The notes: generated by a model not told the origin, from the letters alone. A stretch of DNA of 64,000 nt from Mycolicibacterium anyangense (GCF_010731855.1 NZ_AP022620.1:4154001-4218000); one strand, 5' to 3'. Counted from the stretch's first letter, positions 26,119 through 37,131 are shown. Numbers and translations: made by a program.

Positions 26119-27528
26119 ATGCCGGATCTGCGTGAGCAGGGCATCCTTGGTGCGTTGTCGCGGGCTCAGCAGCGTCGGGACCTAACGTCGAGCCGCTTGG
26201 TCGAGCTGGCCCTGCACCGCACTGCCGCAAGCGCCGACCTCAATGCCGTCGTGTGCATCGATGCGGACGCTGCGCGTGCCGCTGCCGACGACATCGACCG
26301 CAAGCGGACTCGTGGTGACACCCTCGGCATGCTCGCCGGCGTGCCGGTGCTCGTCAAGGACAACATGGATGTGGCTGGCCTGCCCACGACCCACGGATCG
26401 AAGCTGCACGCCGGCGCCGGTCCGGCGCTCACTGATGACCGACAGGTAGCTCGGTTGAGAGCCGCGGACGCCGTCATCGTCGGCAAGACCAATCTGTCCG
26501 AATTCGCCATGGAGGCGATCAGCGACAACCTGGTCTTCGGCGCGACGCACAATCCTTGGCGGCGCGGGATTTCGCCCGGCGGCTCCAGCGGGGGGTCGGC
26601 TGCCGCGCTCGCCGCCGGGCTCATCCCGGTGGCCACCGGTACCGACGGTGGCGGCTCGGTGCGCATACCCGCGGCACTGTGCGGTCTGCTCGGCCTGAAG
26701 CCGACCAGTGGTGTGGTCGGCGCACGTCCCGCCCGCCTGCCTGTCGAACTGTCCTGCGCGGGGCCGATGGCCAGCACGGTCGCCGATCTGCGGCTGTTGG
26801 CGCAGCTTGGCGCCGGGCCGGCGTACGGCGACCCGTCCTGCGTCTATGGCCCGGATCCGGGCTGGACGACCCGGCCGCTGGGAAAGGTGTTCGCGACCAC
26901 CCGCGTTGCCGGCCAGCAGCCGGTGGCCGCCGATGTCGAGGACGTATTCACCAGTGCCGTGGGGGATTTCGCGAGGGCTGTCGACCGACAGGCCCACTGG
27001 TTGCCGCCCGGAGTCCTGCCTGCGGCGGCCGACGAGATCTGGGCGACCATCTATGCGGCCGAAGATGTCTACAGCGTCGGTTCCGACCTGTTGCGCACGG
27101 GGCGGCGGCTTCTCGACACCCGGGTGCTGGCCTGGGTGGATCAGGGTCTCGGGGTCACGTTGGAGGAATACCTGGCTGCGCGGCAGGCCCGCAATGACTG
27201 CGTACTGGTTCTTGATCAGTTGTTGGCGGAGGGCAACCTGCTGTTGACCCCGACGGTGACCGCAGCGCCTTATCCGGTCGGCGGGTCCACCGGGGACACG
27301 GGCGGTTTGATGCCGATCGATCTGTTCAACACCGCGGCAATGAATCTCACCGGCCATCCCGCACTCAACGTGCCGGCCGGCTACGTCGACGGGGTGCCCT
27401 TCGGACTTCAGGTGGTCGGTCCGCGGGGCAGCGACCTGTGGTTGATCGCGCTTGCCGAAGTCTGGGAACGGTACCGCCCATGGCCACTGGTCGCTCCGGG
27501 TTACGAACCGTTTCTGCCGTCCTGCTGA
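26119..27528 (+). CDS. Amidase signature family hydrolase
   Basis: A 469-residue amidase. The Ser-cisSer-Lys triad is clear: K80 (VLVKDNMD), cis-S156 (SPGGSSGGSAA) and nucleophile S180 (GTDGGGSVRIP), with the 24-residue spacing of characterised amidases. It hydrolyses a carboxamide or acyl-amide. It shares the gntR transcript and lies within the island, so it probably releases an amine or acid from the imported compound. The last 28 nt overlap the convergent tetR gene. GatA of the tRNA amidotransferase is unlikely because no gatC or gatB is nearby. Confidence 0.88.
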   Translation: MPDLREQGILGALSRAQQRRDLTSSRLVELALHRTAASADLNAVVCIDADAARAAADDIDRKRTRGDTLGMLAGVPVLVKDNMDVAGLPTTHGSKLHAGAGPALTDDRQVARLRAADAVIVGKTNLSEFAMEAISDNLVFGATHNPWRRGISPGGSSGGSAAALAAGLIPVATGTDGGGSVRIPAALCGLLGLKPTSGVVGARPARLPVELSCAGPMASTVADLRLLAQLGAGPAYGDPSCVYGPDPGWTTRPLGKVFATTRVAGQQPVAADVEDVFTSAVGDFARAVDRQAHWLPPGVLPAAADEIWATIYAAEDVYSVGSDLLRTGRRLLDTRVLAWVDQGLGVTLEEYLAARQARNDCVLVLDQLLAEGNLLLTPTVTAAPYPVGGSTGDTGGLMPIDLFNTAAMNLTGHPALNVPAGYVDGVPFGLQVVGPRGSDLWLIALAEVWERYRPWPLVAPGYEPFLPSC

Positions 27529-28226
27529 CCTGGCGTCCAGGTGAGTGCGAGAACAGACAGCAAGCGGTGCAGCACGTCTGAAATCATCTGCGCCTGAGCC
27601 ACCTCGACAGGCGTTGATAGATGGTCGATTTCGAGGCCGGCCAGGACTGACAGGATGAGCCTGGCATCCGCCTTGGGGCGCGGTGACCCCAACGATTCCA
27701 CCACCGCCTGCAACTGCGCGCCGAGAATGGCCTGCCACGCTGCCGATGCCTCCGCCAGTACCGGGCGTCGCACCGCTTCGATGGTGAACTCGTACTCGGC
27801 CAACAACTGATGGCGGGCTGCCGTGAGACCGGTGACCACGAAGTCGGTCAGCCGATCCGCCAGATCCGCGGGACCTGGGCTGTCACCCATGCGGGTGATC
27901 GCCCGGGTGACGCGGGCCGTCTCACGCTGGACGTGCCGTTCGAACGCAGCGTTGATCAGGTCGTCCTTGCCGGTGAAGTAGTAACCGACAGCAGCGAGCG
28001 GAATGCCTGCCTGGGCTGCGACGACCCGCATCGACAGGCCCGCGATGCCGACCTCGCCGACGACCACCAGTGCGGCGTCGATGATCGCGTTCTTTCGAGC
28101 CACACCGCGCCGACTCGGCGGTGTTCTCGACGGGAGGTCGGGTAGATCGCCCGCGGGGCTGTTGCTGGTGATGGTGCTGGCCTTCGTTACGAGGGACTTG
28201 TCCCGCCGGCAGCGCCGTTCACCCAC
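27501..28226 (-). CDS. TetR family transcriptional regulator
   Basis: Up to 241 residues. The helix-turn-helix lies at about 60-95 (LSMRVVAAQAGIPLAAVGYYFTGKDDL pattern). The start is uncertain: GTG 28226 overlaps the upstream deacetylase gene by 40 nt, and GTG 28103 would give a 200-residue protein beginning right before the first helix. It is last in the run of minus-strand genes from the SDR at 32957 down. It may control the deacetylase/fusion operon, but no obvious operator was found. Confidence 0.82.
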   Translation of the reverse strand: MGERRCRRDKSLVTKASTITSNSPAGDLPDLPSRTPPSRRGVARKNAIIDAALVVVGEVGIAGLSMRVVAAQAGIPLAAVGYYFTGKDDLINAAFERHVQRETARVTRAITRMGDSPGPADLADRLTDFVVTGLTAARHQLLAEYEFTIEAVRRPVLAEASAAWQAILGAQLQAVVESLGSPRPKADARLILSVLAGLEIDHLSTPVEVAQAQMISDVLHRLLSVLALTWTPGQQDGRNGS

Positions 28227-29272
28227 GCGTAGATGTTGGCGCCGAGATCGTCTACCGAGTATCCGCCCTCCAGTATGGCCAGAAGCGGGATGCCCACCTC
28301 GCGCATGGCTTGTCCGACGGCGAAGTAGTCCTCGGTGGTCAACTGGGCATCACCGGCAGGATCGGTGCGATAGGTGTCGAAGCCCAGCGACACCATGATG
28401 ATGTCCGGGGTTTGAGCGGCGACGGCCGTCAGGGCCTGGTCCAGCCCGATCAAATAGTCCGGTCCCTGAACGCCTTCGGGAAGCGGAATGTTCATCGTCG
28501 CGCCGAGCCCCGCACCCGTACCCGTCTCGTTGGCGTATCCGGTGTAGAACGGGAAGCACCGCTGCGGGTGGCCGTGCAGTGAGGTGAAGAACACGTCCGC
28601 TCGATCGTAGAAGATCGCCTGGGTTCCGTTTCCGTGGTGGAAGTCGACATCGACGATGGCGACCTTGGCGGCGCCCTGGTCGCGGAGCCACTGCGCGCCG
28701 ATGGCGACGTTGTTGAGGTAGGTCCCGCCGCCGAACGCGTCGGCCGAGCTGTGATGGCCGGGAGGACGGCTCAGCGCCAGGGTGAGTGGGCTGCCCGCCA
28801 GGGTATGACCGGCTGCGGTGATGACGGCGGCGACTGAACCGATTGCCGAGTCGTAGGTGTCGGGGCCGATACCGGTGATGGTGTCGAAGCAGTACTTTCC
28901 AAATGCACCGGGGTGTTCGGGTGTGATCGGGGTTGTTCCCGGGGCGTGCAGGCCGGGGTGCAAGAACGTGTCGGCGAACACGAGCTCGAAGTCGTCATCG
29001 GGAGCCGGGAGATCCTCCCAGGCCCGAGCCAGGAAGTCGACGAGGTCGGCGTCGTGCACCCGGCGGATCACCGAACCCAGCGCCGGATCCTCCTGAGGTG
29101 GAAGGAATTCCACGCCGGGGTGAGATGCCAGCGCGTCCTCGACGGCTTTCATCCGGGCGACGGTGTCGAACGCGGGGATGGGGCGACCGCACTGCACTTC
29201 CACCTTTGGGCGGTGGCCGACATGCCGAGGGTTGGTGACGACAGGGATCGTCTGCGTTGCGTCGGTGGTCAC
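28187..29272 (-). CDS. Histone-deacetylase-fold amidohydrolase (acetylpolyamine amidohydrolase-like)
   Basis: A 361-residue arginase/deacetylase-fold zinc hydrolase. It has the H163-H164 dyad (RPPGHH), zinc ligands D200, H202 (DVDFHHGNGT) and D289 (SLGFDTYRTDP), and transition-state tyrosine Y328 (LEGGY). Bacterial members near this length deacetylate polyamines or other N-acyl amines; AcuC-like proteins act on acetyl-lysine. The context of amine-using enzymes favours a small N-acyl amine. GTG 29272 is taken as start because AAAGG lies upstream; a longer frame to 29446 runs into the preceding gene. Confidence 0.86.
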   Translation of the reverse strand: MTTDATQTIPVVTNPRHVGHRPKVEVQCGRPIPAFDTVARMKAVEDALASHPGVEFLPPQEDPALGSVIRRVHDADLVDFLARAWEDLPAPDDDFELVFADTFLHPGLHAPGTTPITPEHPGAFGKYCFDTITGIGPDTYDSAIGSVAAVITAAGHTLAGSPLTLALSRPPGHHSSADAFGGGTYLNNVAIGAQWLRDQGAAKVAIVDVDFHHGNGTQAIFYDRADVFFTSLHGHPQRCFPFYTGYANETGTGAGLGATMNIPLPEGVQGPDYLIGLDQALTAVAAQTPDIIMVSLGFDTYRTDPAGDAQLTTEDYFAVGQAMREVGIPLLAILEGGYSVDDLGANIYAWVNGAAGGTSPS

Positions 29273-29319
29273 GGTGAGGCCTTTCGTCTGTGCGGGTTGG
29301 GATCGACGACGCGATGCGT

Positions 29320-32163
29320 TCAGGCGCCGCAGATCCAGTCGTGGCGGACCGAGGGAGTGGGGGTGAGCTCGCGGTACGCCTGGCGCTCGCTCAGCACCTG
29401 GTCGATGGCGTCGATGAAGCGGTCGGCGTCCGAACGGGTCAGACACAGTGGCGGTTTGATCTTCAGGACATTGCCGAGCAGGCCTGTCGGCGCCACGATG
29501 CAGCCCAGCTCCAGCAACCGCTCGCAGATGGCGTCGACGTCAGCGGCGGGCAACGGCCGGCGTGACCCGTCCCCGTACACCAGGTCGATGCCCTGGTAGA
29601 GGCCACGCCCGTAGAGTGCACCGATCTCGGGGTGGCGGGAGGCCAGGTTTGCGAGCTGGGTGGAAAGGTGCTCGCCGATCGTGTCGGCGTTGTCCCGGAG
29701 GCCTTCATCGGCGATGACGTCGAGCACGGCGCTGCCGATGCTGCAGGAGACCGGGCTTCCCCCCGGGGTGGAGAAGAACGAGCCCTGCTCGGCGAACGCG
29801 TCGGCGATCTCGGGTCGGCAGGCGACGAAGCCAATCGGGTGACCGTTGCCCGCCGCTTTGGCGGCGACCACGATATCGGGAACTACATGCTGGCTCTCGA
29901 ACGCCCAGAATGTTTTTCCTGTGCGGCCATATCCAACCTGGACCTCGTCGGCGATCGCCAGGCCGCCGTGGGATCGCACGGCGGTGTAGGCGTCGGCCAG
30001 ATAGCCGGGTGGCGGGATGATTCCGCCCCGGCTACCCAGGATGGGCTCGTGGACAAACGCGGCAAGGCCTCCGTTGGACTGCGCCCGGACGCACGCGGCG
30101 GACAGTGAGGCCAGGTAGGGGGCGCTGCTGCGGCCATGCCCGCCCCGGTACCAGTCGGGGGCATCGGCGACGTGTACCCACGGCGCCAGTTCGTGGCGCC
30201 AGTTGGGTCGATCGCCGGGCATGGTGCACAGCTCGAAAACCTCGGTGGTCCAGCCGTGGTACGCGCCTTCGTGCACCACGACGTCACGTCGGGTGGTGAA
30301 CCGGCGGGCCAGTTGTAGTGCGACTTCCAGTGCCTCGCTGCCCGAGTTCACCAGGAAGATGCGGCCCAGCTCCTCGGGCAGTGTCGCGGCGATCCGATCG
30401 GCATACTGGGCTATGGCCGGGTAGAGGAACCGCGAATTGGTATTCAACAGGGCGAGCTGCTGGGTGGCCGCCGCCGTCACGCGGGGGTGTGAATGCCCGA
30501 TGATCGCGACGTTGTTGACCATGTCGAGATAGCGCCTACCGGTGTCATCGAACATCCACTGGCCACGTGCTCGCACGATCTGCGGTGGGGTGCGGTAGTA
30601 CAGCTTCTGCGCGGCCGCCACGTGCCGACCACGCGCTTCGAGAGCGGCGTCCGCGTCCTCCGGATGACTAATCGAAATGCCAACCAGGGCGGCAGGATCC
30701 GGGCACAGTGCGGTCCACGCGGCGCGTTCCCGCGCGCGGCCCCGCCGTGGCAGGCCGGGTGCTGCCGCGAGCTGCACCGTGATCGGGCCGGCGTGCCCGG
30801 GGACTTCGGCGACCTGTTGTCCGCGGGCCACGATGTCGCCCACCGAGCACGTCGGTCGAGCCCCGGCGAGATGCAGGTGAACCGACGAGGTGCGCAGCGG
30901 GATGTCCAACGTCAGCCAGTTCGGACCGACGGCGGCGACCGCGCCGTCCAGCGGTGCCCGCACGGCGGTGCCTTCTACGACGGTGACGGCGACGCCCAGG
31001 TCCATCGCCTCCGGCGCAGGGTGGTCGGCTTTGTCGCAGTCGAGGGTGATTCCCTGCCACGGAGAGACGACGGCAAGGGGCTCCCGATCGACGATCATGG
31101 CGGGGCTCGAGTGGGTGATCTCCGCGAGGATGTCGACAGGCCAGGCCGGCAGACCGCTGCGCTCGCGAAGCACGGCGCGCGCGAGAGGATGCGGAACCGC
31201 CAGGGCCGCCCGCAGGACAGCGGTGTCAAGATCCGCGGTATCCCGAACGTGGGTGTTGTCGGGACAATCTGCCGCTTCGGTGCTTTCGATGGCCACACAC
31301 ACCGCCGCCCGGGCGAGCACGAGTGTCCAGAGGTGGTCGGCCTCGACCTCGGTGATGGGCTGCTGGGCCACGAAACCATCGACAACCGGCGCGGCGGCCG
31401 CCAGGGGATCGTCCAGGTAGCGCCCCAGCGCGGCATGGATGCTGACGGCCAGTTCGCTGGCTCGCCACGTCCGCACCATGTCGCCGAAGTCGATGACGCC
31501 CACCGGATAGAACGCGCCGTCGGCCTCGAACTCGCCCAGCACATTTCGGTCGGTGAGGTCCAGGTGTACGGCTTGTTCGGGTAGTGCCGCGGCCTCGGCC
31601 GCGGGCAGGTGTTCGGTGAGAGCGTCCAGTGCGCTGCTCAGCAAAGTCCGGGTTGACTCGTCCACCATTTCGGGCAGCAGTCGCTCGACCACGACTACCG
31701 CGTGGCGCGGATCCCACTCGAGCCAGTGGCGCAGCCCGACGTGGCTGAAATCCGCTAGGGCTCGGGATATCTGGCCCGCGACCCGCCCCAGCGACCGCAG
31801 CGCCGATGGCGGCCAGTGCGGAGCTCGTTGCAGTGCTGCACCGTCGACGCACGACATCACCCGCGCGGTCCACCGACCGTGACTCTGCAGGACGTTGCCA
31901 TCGGCTCCCGGCCGTAGTAGCGGAACTGCCAGCCACGGAACCGCCTCGTCGAGCAGGTGCAGCGCGGCGGCTTCGGCATCCAGTGCGCCCTCGTCGATAC
32001 GTTCGCTGAGAGACAGTTTCATGATCGCGCGGGCATCGCCGGCGCCGTCGAGACGCAGGACGCAGTCCTGGGTACTGCCGAGCTCGCTGATGGGTGAGTC
32101 GATTCCCCACCTGCTGGCCGCCAGCTCGGCTCCGACGGCGACGGCGACGGTCATGGCAGTCAC
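29320..32163 (-). CDS. Three-domain fusion: APH-type kinase + M23-like domain + class III aminotransferase/phospho-lyase
   Basis: A 947-residue fusion. Residues about 10-340 form an aminoglycoside-phosphotransferase-like kinase with catalytic H200-x-D202-x4-N207 (HLDLTDRN) and metal D225 (VIDFGD). Residues about 385-475 resemble a peptidase-M23/lipoyl-like beta domain ([30 protein letters not shown]). Residues about 515-947 are a class III PLP enzyme with [11 protein letters not shown] and K769. In animals, separate kinases (hydroxylysine kinase) and PLP phospho-lyases (for phosphoethanolamine and phosphohydroxylysine) do phosphorylation then elimination of phosphate and ammonia to an aldehyde; the fusion suggests both steps in one protein. 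The GTG at 32163 overlaps the SDR stop. Confidence 0.84.
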   Translation of the reverse strand: MTAMTVAVAVGAELAASRWGIDSPISELGSTQDCVLRLDGAGDARAIMKLSLSERIDEGALDAEAAALHLLDEAVPWLAVPLLRPGADGNVLQSHGRWTARVMSCVDGAALQRAPHWPPSALRSLGRVAGQISRALADFSHVGLRHWLEWDPRHAVVVVERLLPEMVDESTRTLLSSALDALTEHLPAAEAAALPEQAVHLDLTDRNVLGEFEADGAFYPVGVIDFGDMVRTWRASELAVSIHAALGRYLDDPLAAAAPVVDGFVAQQPITEVEADHLWTLVLARAAVCVAIESTEAADCPDNTHVRDTADLDTAVLRAALAVPHPLARAVLRERSGLPAWPVDILAEITHSSPAMIVDREPLAVVSPWQGITLDCDKADHPAPEAMDLGVAVTVVEGTAVRAPLDGAVAAVGPNWLTLDIPLRTSSVHLHLAGARPTCSVGDIVARGQQVAEVPGHAGPITVQLAAAPGLPRRGRARERAAWTALCPDPAALVGISISHPEDADAALEARGRHVAAAQKLYYRTPPQIVRARGQWMFDDTGRRYLDMVNNVAIIGHSHPRVTAAATQQLALLNTNSRFLYPAIAQYADRIAATLPEELGRIFLVNSGSEALEVALQLARRFTTRRDVVVHEGAYHGWTTEVFELCTMPGDRPNWRHELAPWVHVADAPDWYRGGHGRSSAPYLASLSAACVRAQSNGGLAAFVHEPILGSRGGIIPPPGYLADAYTAVRSHGGLAIADEVQVGYGRTGKTFWAFESQHVVPDIVVAAKAAGNGHPIGFVACRPEIADAFAEQGSFFSTPGGSPVSCSIGSAVLDVIADEGLRDNADTIGEHLSTQLANLASRHPEIGALYGRGLYQGIDLVYGDGSRRPLPAADVDAICERLLELGCIVAPTGLLGNVLKIKPPLCLTRSDADRFIDAIDQVLSERQAYRELTPTPSVRHDWICGA

Positions 32164-32957
32164 GGGGTGACTCCCGGCGCGCTACCGCGTTCCTCGGCGA
32201 TCGAGTTGCCACCGTCGACCACCAGCACCTGGCCGGTGATGTAGGAGGCCGCGGGCGAGATCAGGAAGGCGACCAGTGCCGCAACTTCGTCGGGCCGGCC
32301 AGGGCGCCCGATAGGACATGCGAGGCCCTGCTCTCGCTCGTAGCCGGATGACGACCCGGTCGCGATCCACCCGGGTGCAACCACATTCGCGGTGACGCCG
32401 CGGCGGGCGTGGTCGACGGCCACCGATCGGGTGAGGCCGACAACGGCGGACTTGGCGGCGTGGTATGCCGCGTCACCCCGGTAGGCCATCACCGATCCGG
32501 ACAGCGATCCGACGGTGACGATCCGGCCGAACCCCTGGGCCAGCATCGGTTTCAGCGCCGCGCGGGTGACGAAGAACGCGGTGTCGAGATTGCGGGCGAG
32601 CGTTGCGCGCCACACCTCATCGGTGGTCTCCCCGATTGCGGTCTGTTCCTCGCCGCCGCTCGTGGCGACCATGCCGGCGTTGTTGACCAGAGCGTCGAGC
32701 CGCCCGCCCCAGGCCAGCGTCTCCTCGATGAGTCGGGCTGCCTCGTCGGGACGGCTCAGGTCCCCGACGAAACCGGTGGCGTGTGCCCCGGCGTCGCGCA
32801 ATTCGGCCACGCGGTCCTCGATGCGCTGCGTCGTGGCGCACACCACGAGCGAGTGTGTCTCGGCGATGGCCAGCGCGGTGGCATGACCGATTCCGGTAGC
32901 GCTGCCGGCACCCGTGATGACCGCTACCGGGTTCGACGAGGACTGCGGAGAAGACAC
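32160..32957 (-). CDS. SDR family oxidoreductase
   Basis: A 265-residue short-chain dehydrogenase. The cofactor loop is [10 protein letters not shown], followed by NNAG, a catalytic serine (VGSLSGS), YHAAKSA, and a C-terminal VVDGGNS as in FabG-like members. GTG 32957, with AAGGACC upstream, is preferred over the longer frame to 33023. Its stop overlaps the fusion gene start (GTGA), so it opens the SDR-fusion-deacetylase-tetR unit. The 205-bp gap before it, up to the dppB stop, contains an AT-rich stretch near 33040-33055 that could hold a promoter. Confidence 0.86.
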   Translation of the reverse strand: MSSPQSSSNPVAVITGAGSATGIGHATALAIAETHSLVVCATTQRIEDRVAELRDAGAHATGFVGDLSRPDEAARLIEETLAWGGRLDALVNNAGMVATSGGEEQTAIGETTDEVWRATLARNLDTAFFVTRAALKPMLAQGFGRIVTVGSLSGSVMAYRGDAAYHAAKSAVVGLTRSVAVDHARRGVTANVVAPGWIATGSSSGYEREQGLACPIGRPGRPDEVAALVAFLISPAASYITGQVLVVDGGNSIAEERGSAPGVTP

Positions 32958-33154
32958 GGCGGGAGGTCCTTCTGTAAAACTGGAACGTTCGATCAGGTTA
33001 TGCGCGGGTAGCAGAAGCCGCAAGCGCTAACAAAAGAAGTTATTAACATCAGTTTTCAACGTCCATCTACCGCATGAACGGTACGGTCGACCCAGTTACT
33101 GAGCCATCGTCGCCGACCGCGTGGCCGGCGGCGCAACCAGCGGTGCCGGCGCTA

Positions 33155-33171
33155 GTGCTGTGTCACAGCAC
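33155..33171. terminator. Tight palindrome over the dppB stop codon
   Basis: GTGCTGTGTCACAGCAC has 8-bp perfect arms around one base and contains the dppB stop. It could form a hairpin at the end of the transporter transcript, but no T-tract follows on the minus strand, so terminator function is uncertain. Confidence 0.3.
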
Positions 33172-34158
33172 GATTCGAGGATCAGCGGCGGCTTGCAGGA
33201 TGTCGACCACGGTGTTGATGGCGACGTATCCGGCCGCCAGGACCAGGACCACGCCTGCGGTCGCGGGGAAGTCGTCCACCGGAATGCTCAGTGCCACGTA
33301 CTGACCGAGCCCAGGCCAGGCGAAGACAGTCTCGACCACCAGTACCGCGGCGAACATCAAGCCCAGTTGCAGACCCGCCATGGACAGCGCGGGCCCGACG
33401 GCGTTGCGCAGGACGTGGCGTGTCATGACTTTCACCTCGCGCAGGCCCAGGGACCGGGCCGTGCGCACGTGATCGCCCGCGAGTGTCACCAGGATCGAGG
33501 ATCGAAGGACTCGGCCGATCGCCAGCGCAGGGCCCAGTGCCAGCACCGTGGCGGGCAGCACCAGATGCAGCCAGGCGTCGGAGAAGACGTCGAATCGGCC
33601 GGCCAGCACCGCGTCGATGGTCAGCATCCCGGTCGGTCCGGTCGGCGCATCCGACATGTCGGTGCGCCCGGTTGCCGGCAACCAGCCCAGGTGCTTGTAG
33701 AACAGCAGGATGCCGGCGATGGCGACCAGGAAAGAAGGAATGGCCCCGCTGACGGTGAGCAGCGCTCGCAGCGCCCGGCCGCCCGGCCACCGCAATGCGG
33801 AAGCCACGGCAAAGATGCTGGCGAGCACGAGTGCCATGGCGAAGGCGACGATGGTGAGCTCGGCAGTAGCAGGAAGGAACATTCCGAGATCGGCTTCTAC
33901 GGGCCGACCGGTTCGGATGGACATGCCGAGATCGCCGTGCAGGATGCCCCCGACGTAGCGTGCGTACTGCACCGGTAGGGGATCGTTGAGTCCCAGGCGT
34001 TGGCGAGCAGCCTCGAGCACGGCCTGGCTGGCGCCGGCCCCGTACCGGCTGCGTAGCGGATCGGCGGCGGCGAATCGTTGCAGCCAGAACAGGACTGCGC
34101 TCAGGATCGCCATGATCAGCGCAGCCGCGCCGATGCGTTTGAGAATGAGGGCGAACAC
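33163..34158 (-). CDS. ABC transporter permease, peptide/nickel (DppB/OppB) type
   Basis: A 331-residue inner-membrane permease with about six hydrophobic helices. It has the DppB-type periplasmic loop after TM1 (RLGLNDPLPVQYARYVGGILHGDLGMS) and the EAA-like cytoplasmic loop ARSLGLREVKVMTRHVLRNA. GTG 34158 has a strong AAGGAG that overlaps the dppC stop. Together with the next three genes it forms a complete importer for a peptide or peptide-like solute. Confidence 0.9.
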   Translation of the reverse strand: MFALILKRIGAAALIMAILSAVLFWLQRFAAADPLRSRYGAGASQAVLEAARQRLGLNDPLPVQYARYVGGILHGDLGMSIRTGRPVEADLGMFLPATAELTIVAFAMALVLASIFAVASALRWPGGRALRALLTVSGAIPSFLVAIAGILLFYKHLGWLPATGRTDMSDAPTGPTGMLTIDAVLAGRFDVFSDAWLHLVLPATVLALGPALAIGRVLRSSILVTLAGDHVRTARSLGLREVKVMTRHVLRNAVGPALSMAGLQLGLMFAAVLVVETVFAWPGLGQYVALSIPVDDFPATAGVVLVLAAGYVAINTVVDILQAAADPRIVL

Positions 34159-34166
34159 GTGGCTCC

Positions 34167-35030
34167 TTAGCGCCGGCGGATGAGGGTGTTGATGCCGTCG
34201 CCGCTGATCGTGGCGATCAGCGACAGAAGTCCGACCGCGACACCGGGCACCACCGGGATCCACCAGTTGTTCAGCAGCTCGGACATGTTGCGTGCGGTGT
34301 CAGCACCAAGCTCGGCGGCGGGAGCCGGCGCGCCCAGACCCAGGAACGACAGCGCGGCCAGGGTGAGGATCACGTTCCCGACGTCCTGGCTGGCCGCCAC
34401 CACCGAGGACGGCAGCGCACCGGGCAACAGATGCCGGACGACCACCGAAACCGGTCCTGCGCCGGCCAGTTTCGCGGCCTCGACGTGCGGTCGGGCGGCC
34501 AGCGCGACCACCTCGCCGCGGACGATGCGGGTGTAGTAGGGCCACCACACGATCGATACGGCGATCAGAGTGTGGAACAGGCCTGGGCCCAGCGCCGCGA
34601 CGATGGCGACCGCGAGCACCGGCGCAGGCAATGCCAGGAAGCCGTCGGTGATGCGCATGAGGACGGTGTCGATGCGCCCCCCGGCGGCGCCGGCGACCAG
34701 TCCGATGAGGCCGCCGATCGCCAGGCCGATGGCCACGATTGCCAGTGCCGACAGCCAGCTGGTCTGGATACCGAACAGGGTGCGGCTGAGCAGGTCTCGT
34801 CCGTTGTTGTCGGTGCCAAGAAGATGGCCCGGACTACCTGGCGGCAATGCCGGATCCCCGGCGATCTGAGCCGCGGTGTACGGGGCGAGTACCGGGGCCA
34901 GGACGGCGACCACGGTCACGATGGCGAATGCGCCCACCGCCACGTAGGCGCCGACCCGGTTGAGGGTGCGGGAGTTGCGTCCGGTCCTGGTGCGGATGGG
35001 TGTGTCGATCACTGCTGCGGCTACGGCCAT
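34167..35030 (-). CDS. ABC transporter permease, peptide (DppC/OppC) type
   Basis: A 287-residue permease with the N-terminal OppC-like segment, LLGTDNNGRDLLSRTLFG, and the EAA loop EAAKLAGAGPVSVVVRHLLPG. The start ATG at 35030 shares its A with the stop of the ATPase gene (TGATG), so translation is coupled. It pairs with the DppB-type permease downstream. Confidence 0.9.
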   Translation of the reverse strand: MAVAAAVIDTPIRTRTGRNSRTLNRVGAYVAVGAFAIVTVVAVLAPVLAPYTAAQIAGDPALPPGSPGHLLGTDNNGRDLLSRTLFGIQTSWLSALAIVAIGLAIGGLIGLVAGAAGGRIDTVLMRITDGFLALPAPVLAVAIVAALGPGLFHTLIAVSIVWWPYYTRIVRGEVVALAARPHVEAAKLAGAGPVSVVVRHLLPGALPSSVVAASQDVGNVILTLAALSFLGLGAPAPAAELGADTARNMSELLNNWWIPVVPGVAVGLLSLIATISGDGINTLIRRR

Positions 35031-37048
35031 CACTGTGCTCCGGGGTGAAGACAGGCCACCCGACGGGTGGCGCGGTCGGGCAACGATTCCCAACTCGGCG
35101 GCAATCCCAACCGCAACTCGAGGGCGGGGTCGGAACAGGCCTCGGAAGCGACGGGGCAGCGGGGGTGGTACTCGCACCCGTCGGGCGGTGAGGTCGGGGA
35201 GGCGGGTTCACCGCGCACCGGAGGTGCGCAGGCGCCGACGTGGGGGACGGACGCGATCAACGCCTGCGTATAAGGATGCTGGGGATCGCGGATGATGTCC
35301 TCGGCGGCACCGATCTCGACGATGCGACCGAGATACATCACGGCCACCCGGTCGGCCACCACGCGGGCGACGGCGAGGTCATGGGTGACGAAGACGACGG
35401 TGATGGCGAACTGGCGGCGCAGTTCGGCGATCAGGTTCAACACGGTCGCGGCCAATGACACGTCCAGCGCGCTGGTGGGTTCGTCGCACAACAGGATCGA
35501 CGGCGGGACTACCGTCGCGCGGGCCAGGGCGACGCGCTGTCGCTGACCGCCGGACAGCTCGTGTGGACGGGCGTCGTACACGCTGTGCGGGAGTCCGGTG
35601 CGCTCCAGGGCTGCGTACGACTGTGCCTTGCATTCCGCTGCGTTCACGCCGTGGTGGCGGAGGCGTTCGCGGAGCATGGAACCGACCGTCAACCAAGGAG
35701 TCAGCGAAGACCCGCTGTCCTGGAACACCATTTGAGTGGGCGTGGAGATATCGCGCTCGAGTTGTCCGGTGTACGGAGTCAGACCTGCCAGCACGCGCAG
35801 CAGGGTCGACTTGCCCGAACCGGACTCGCCGACGATGGCCAGGCATTCCCCGCCGACGAGGTCCAGATCGACGCCGCGCAGCGCCCGGAAGGGTGCCCGG
35901 CGCCGGCCGCGTTGACGCCGCTGGCGGAATGCCACTTCGAGGTTGCGGGCCGCCACGATGGGAGCAGCCTGCGTGGTTGCGGAAGGCGTCGGGACGTCCT
36001 CGCCCTGATCGGTGTCCGCGGCTAGGTCGGCCCGAGCCCGGTCCGCCACCGCTGCGGCATCGGCATAGCAGGCGACACGGTGAGCCTCGTTGAGCACCAA
36101 CAGGTTCGGAATCTGACCGTGACAGGTCTCGTGCACAAGCGCGCAGCGCGGCGCGAACGCGCAGCCGGCCGGGAGGTTGGCCGGGTCAGGGGCGCCACCG
36201 GCAAGTGCCGGGAGCGGGCGATCCCGCCGGGTGTCCAGCGACAGCCGGGAACGCAACAGACTGACGGTGTAGGGGTGCGACGGAGAGTTCAACACCTCGT
36301 GGGTGGGTCCCTCTTCGACGATGCGCCCGGCGTACATCACGGCGAGCCGTGTGCTGATCTGCGCGGCTACCCCGAGATCGTGGGTGATCAGCAGGATGCT
36401 GCAGCCGAGTTCGTCACGCAGCCGCGCCAGCAGTGCGAGCACCTGCGCCTGCACGGTCACGTCGAGGGCCGTGGTCGGCTCGTCGGCGATCACCAGGGAA
36501 GGCCTGCGCGCCACCGCCATCGCGATCATCACCCGCTGCCGCAGGCCACCGGACAGCTCATGGGGATAGCGATGCATGCGCTGCTCTGGATCGGGAATCT
36601 GGACTTCCCGCAGCAGCGCCACGGCCGCCTCACGCGAACCCGCCGCCTCGGCGACCTGATCGCCAACCTTCATGGTCGGGTCGAGTGAGGTCATCGGATC
36701 CTGGAACACCGCTCCGAGGTGCCCGGCTCGGCATCGGCGACGCGCAGCCGCCGATGCCGAGACCATGTCGGTGCCGGCCACCACCGCCGAGCCCGTCAGC
36801 TCCGGCCGGGCCGACTCGGGCAGCAGTCCCAGCAGGGTGTTGCCGAAAACGCTCTTGCCGGAACCCGATTCACCAACCAGGCCGATGATCTCACCCCGGC
36901 CGATGGTGAAGTCGACGCCGCGCAGAACCTCGGCTTCGCGGCCATTGCGGGTAAGGCGCACCCGCAGATCTCTGACCGCGACGTTCGTCGGGTTCACGTC
37001 GTCAGCCCCGGTGTTCACGCGCAGGTCGTCGGAGTCATGACTCATCAT
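35030..37048 (-). CDS. Fused double ABC ATPase of the peptide importer (DppD-DppF)
   Basis: A 672-residue protein with two complete nucleotide-binding domains. Domain 1 (about 20-280) has Walker A GESGSGKS, signature LSGGLRQR and Walker [10 protein letters not shown]. Domain 2 (about 350-610) has Walker [18 protein letters not shown] and CDEPTSALD. Each is followed by the cysteine-containing oligopeptide-transporter C-terminal motif (CAFAPRC; CEYHPRC). ATG 37048 is taken as start; GTG 37057 is possible. Fusion of DppD and DppF is common in actinobacteria and still gives one heterodimeric-like ATPase. Confidence 0.9.
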   Translation of the reverse strand: MMSHDSDDLRVNTGADDVNPTNVAVRDLRVRLTRNGREAEVLRGVDFTIGRGEIIGLVGESGSGKSVFGNTLLGLLPESARPELTGSAVVAGTDMVSASAAARRRCRAGHLGAVFQDPMTSLDPTMKVGDQVAEAAGSREAAVALLREVQIPDPEQRMHRYPHELSGGLRQRVMIAMAVARRPSLVIADEPTTALDVTVQAQVLALLARLRDELGCSILLITHDLGVAAQISTRLAVMYAGRIVEEGPTHEVLNSPSHPYTVSLLRSRLSLDTRRDRPLPALAGGAPDPANLPAGCAFAPRCALVHETCHGQIPNLLVLNEAHRVACYADAAAVADRARADLAADTDQGEDVPTPSATTQAAPIVAARNLEVAFRQRRQRGRRRAPFRALRGVDLDLVGGECLAIVGESGSGKSTLLRVLAGLTPYTGQLERDISTPTQMVFQDSGSSLTPWLTVGSMLRERLRHHGVNAAECKAQSYAALERTGLPHSVYDARPHELSGGQRQRVALARATVVPPSILLCDEPTSALDVSLAATVLNLIAELRRQFAITVVFVTHDLAVARVVADRVAVMYLGRIVEIGAAEDIIRDPQHPYTQALIASVPHVGACAPPVRGEPASPTSPPDGCEYHPRCPVASEACSDPALELRLGLPPSWESLPDRATRRVACLHPGAQ

Positions 37049-37131
37049 GGCGGTCACACTTTCGCGGCGGGTAGGCCCAGGGTGGGACAGGGTCACGGTT
37101 TCGATGGCCTGGCGTCCGGCGCCGCGCCGAG

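Noticed and set aside
26119..27528. GatA subunit of the tRNA amidotransferase
   Set aside because: No gatB or gatC is adjacent and the gene sits with a GntR regulator in a catabolic setting.
26182..27738. A 518-codon minus-strand frame opposite the amidase
   Set aside because: The amidase has a full Ser-cisSer-Lys triad; the antisense frame has none and low-complexity composition.
31250..31275. A GACAATC half-site inside the fusion gene
   Set aside because: It lies within coding sequence and lacks a matching second half at the right spacing.
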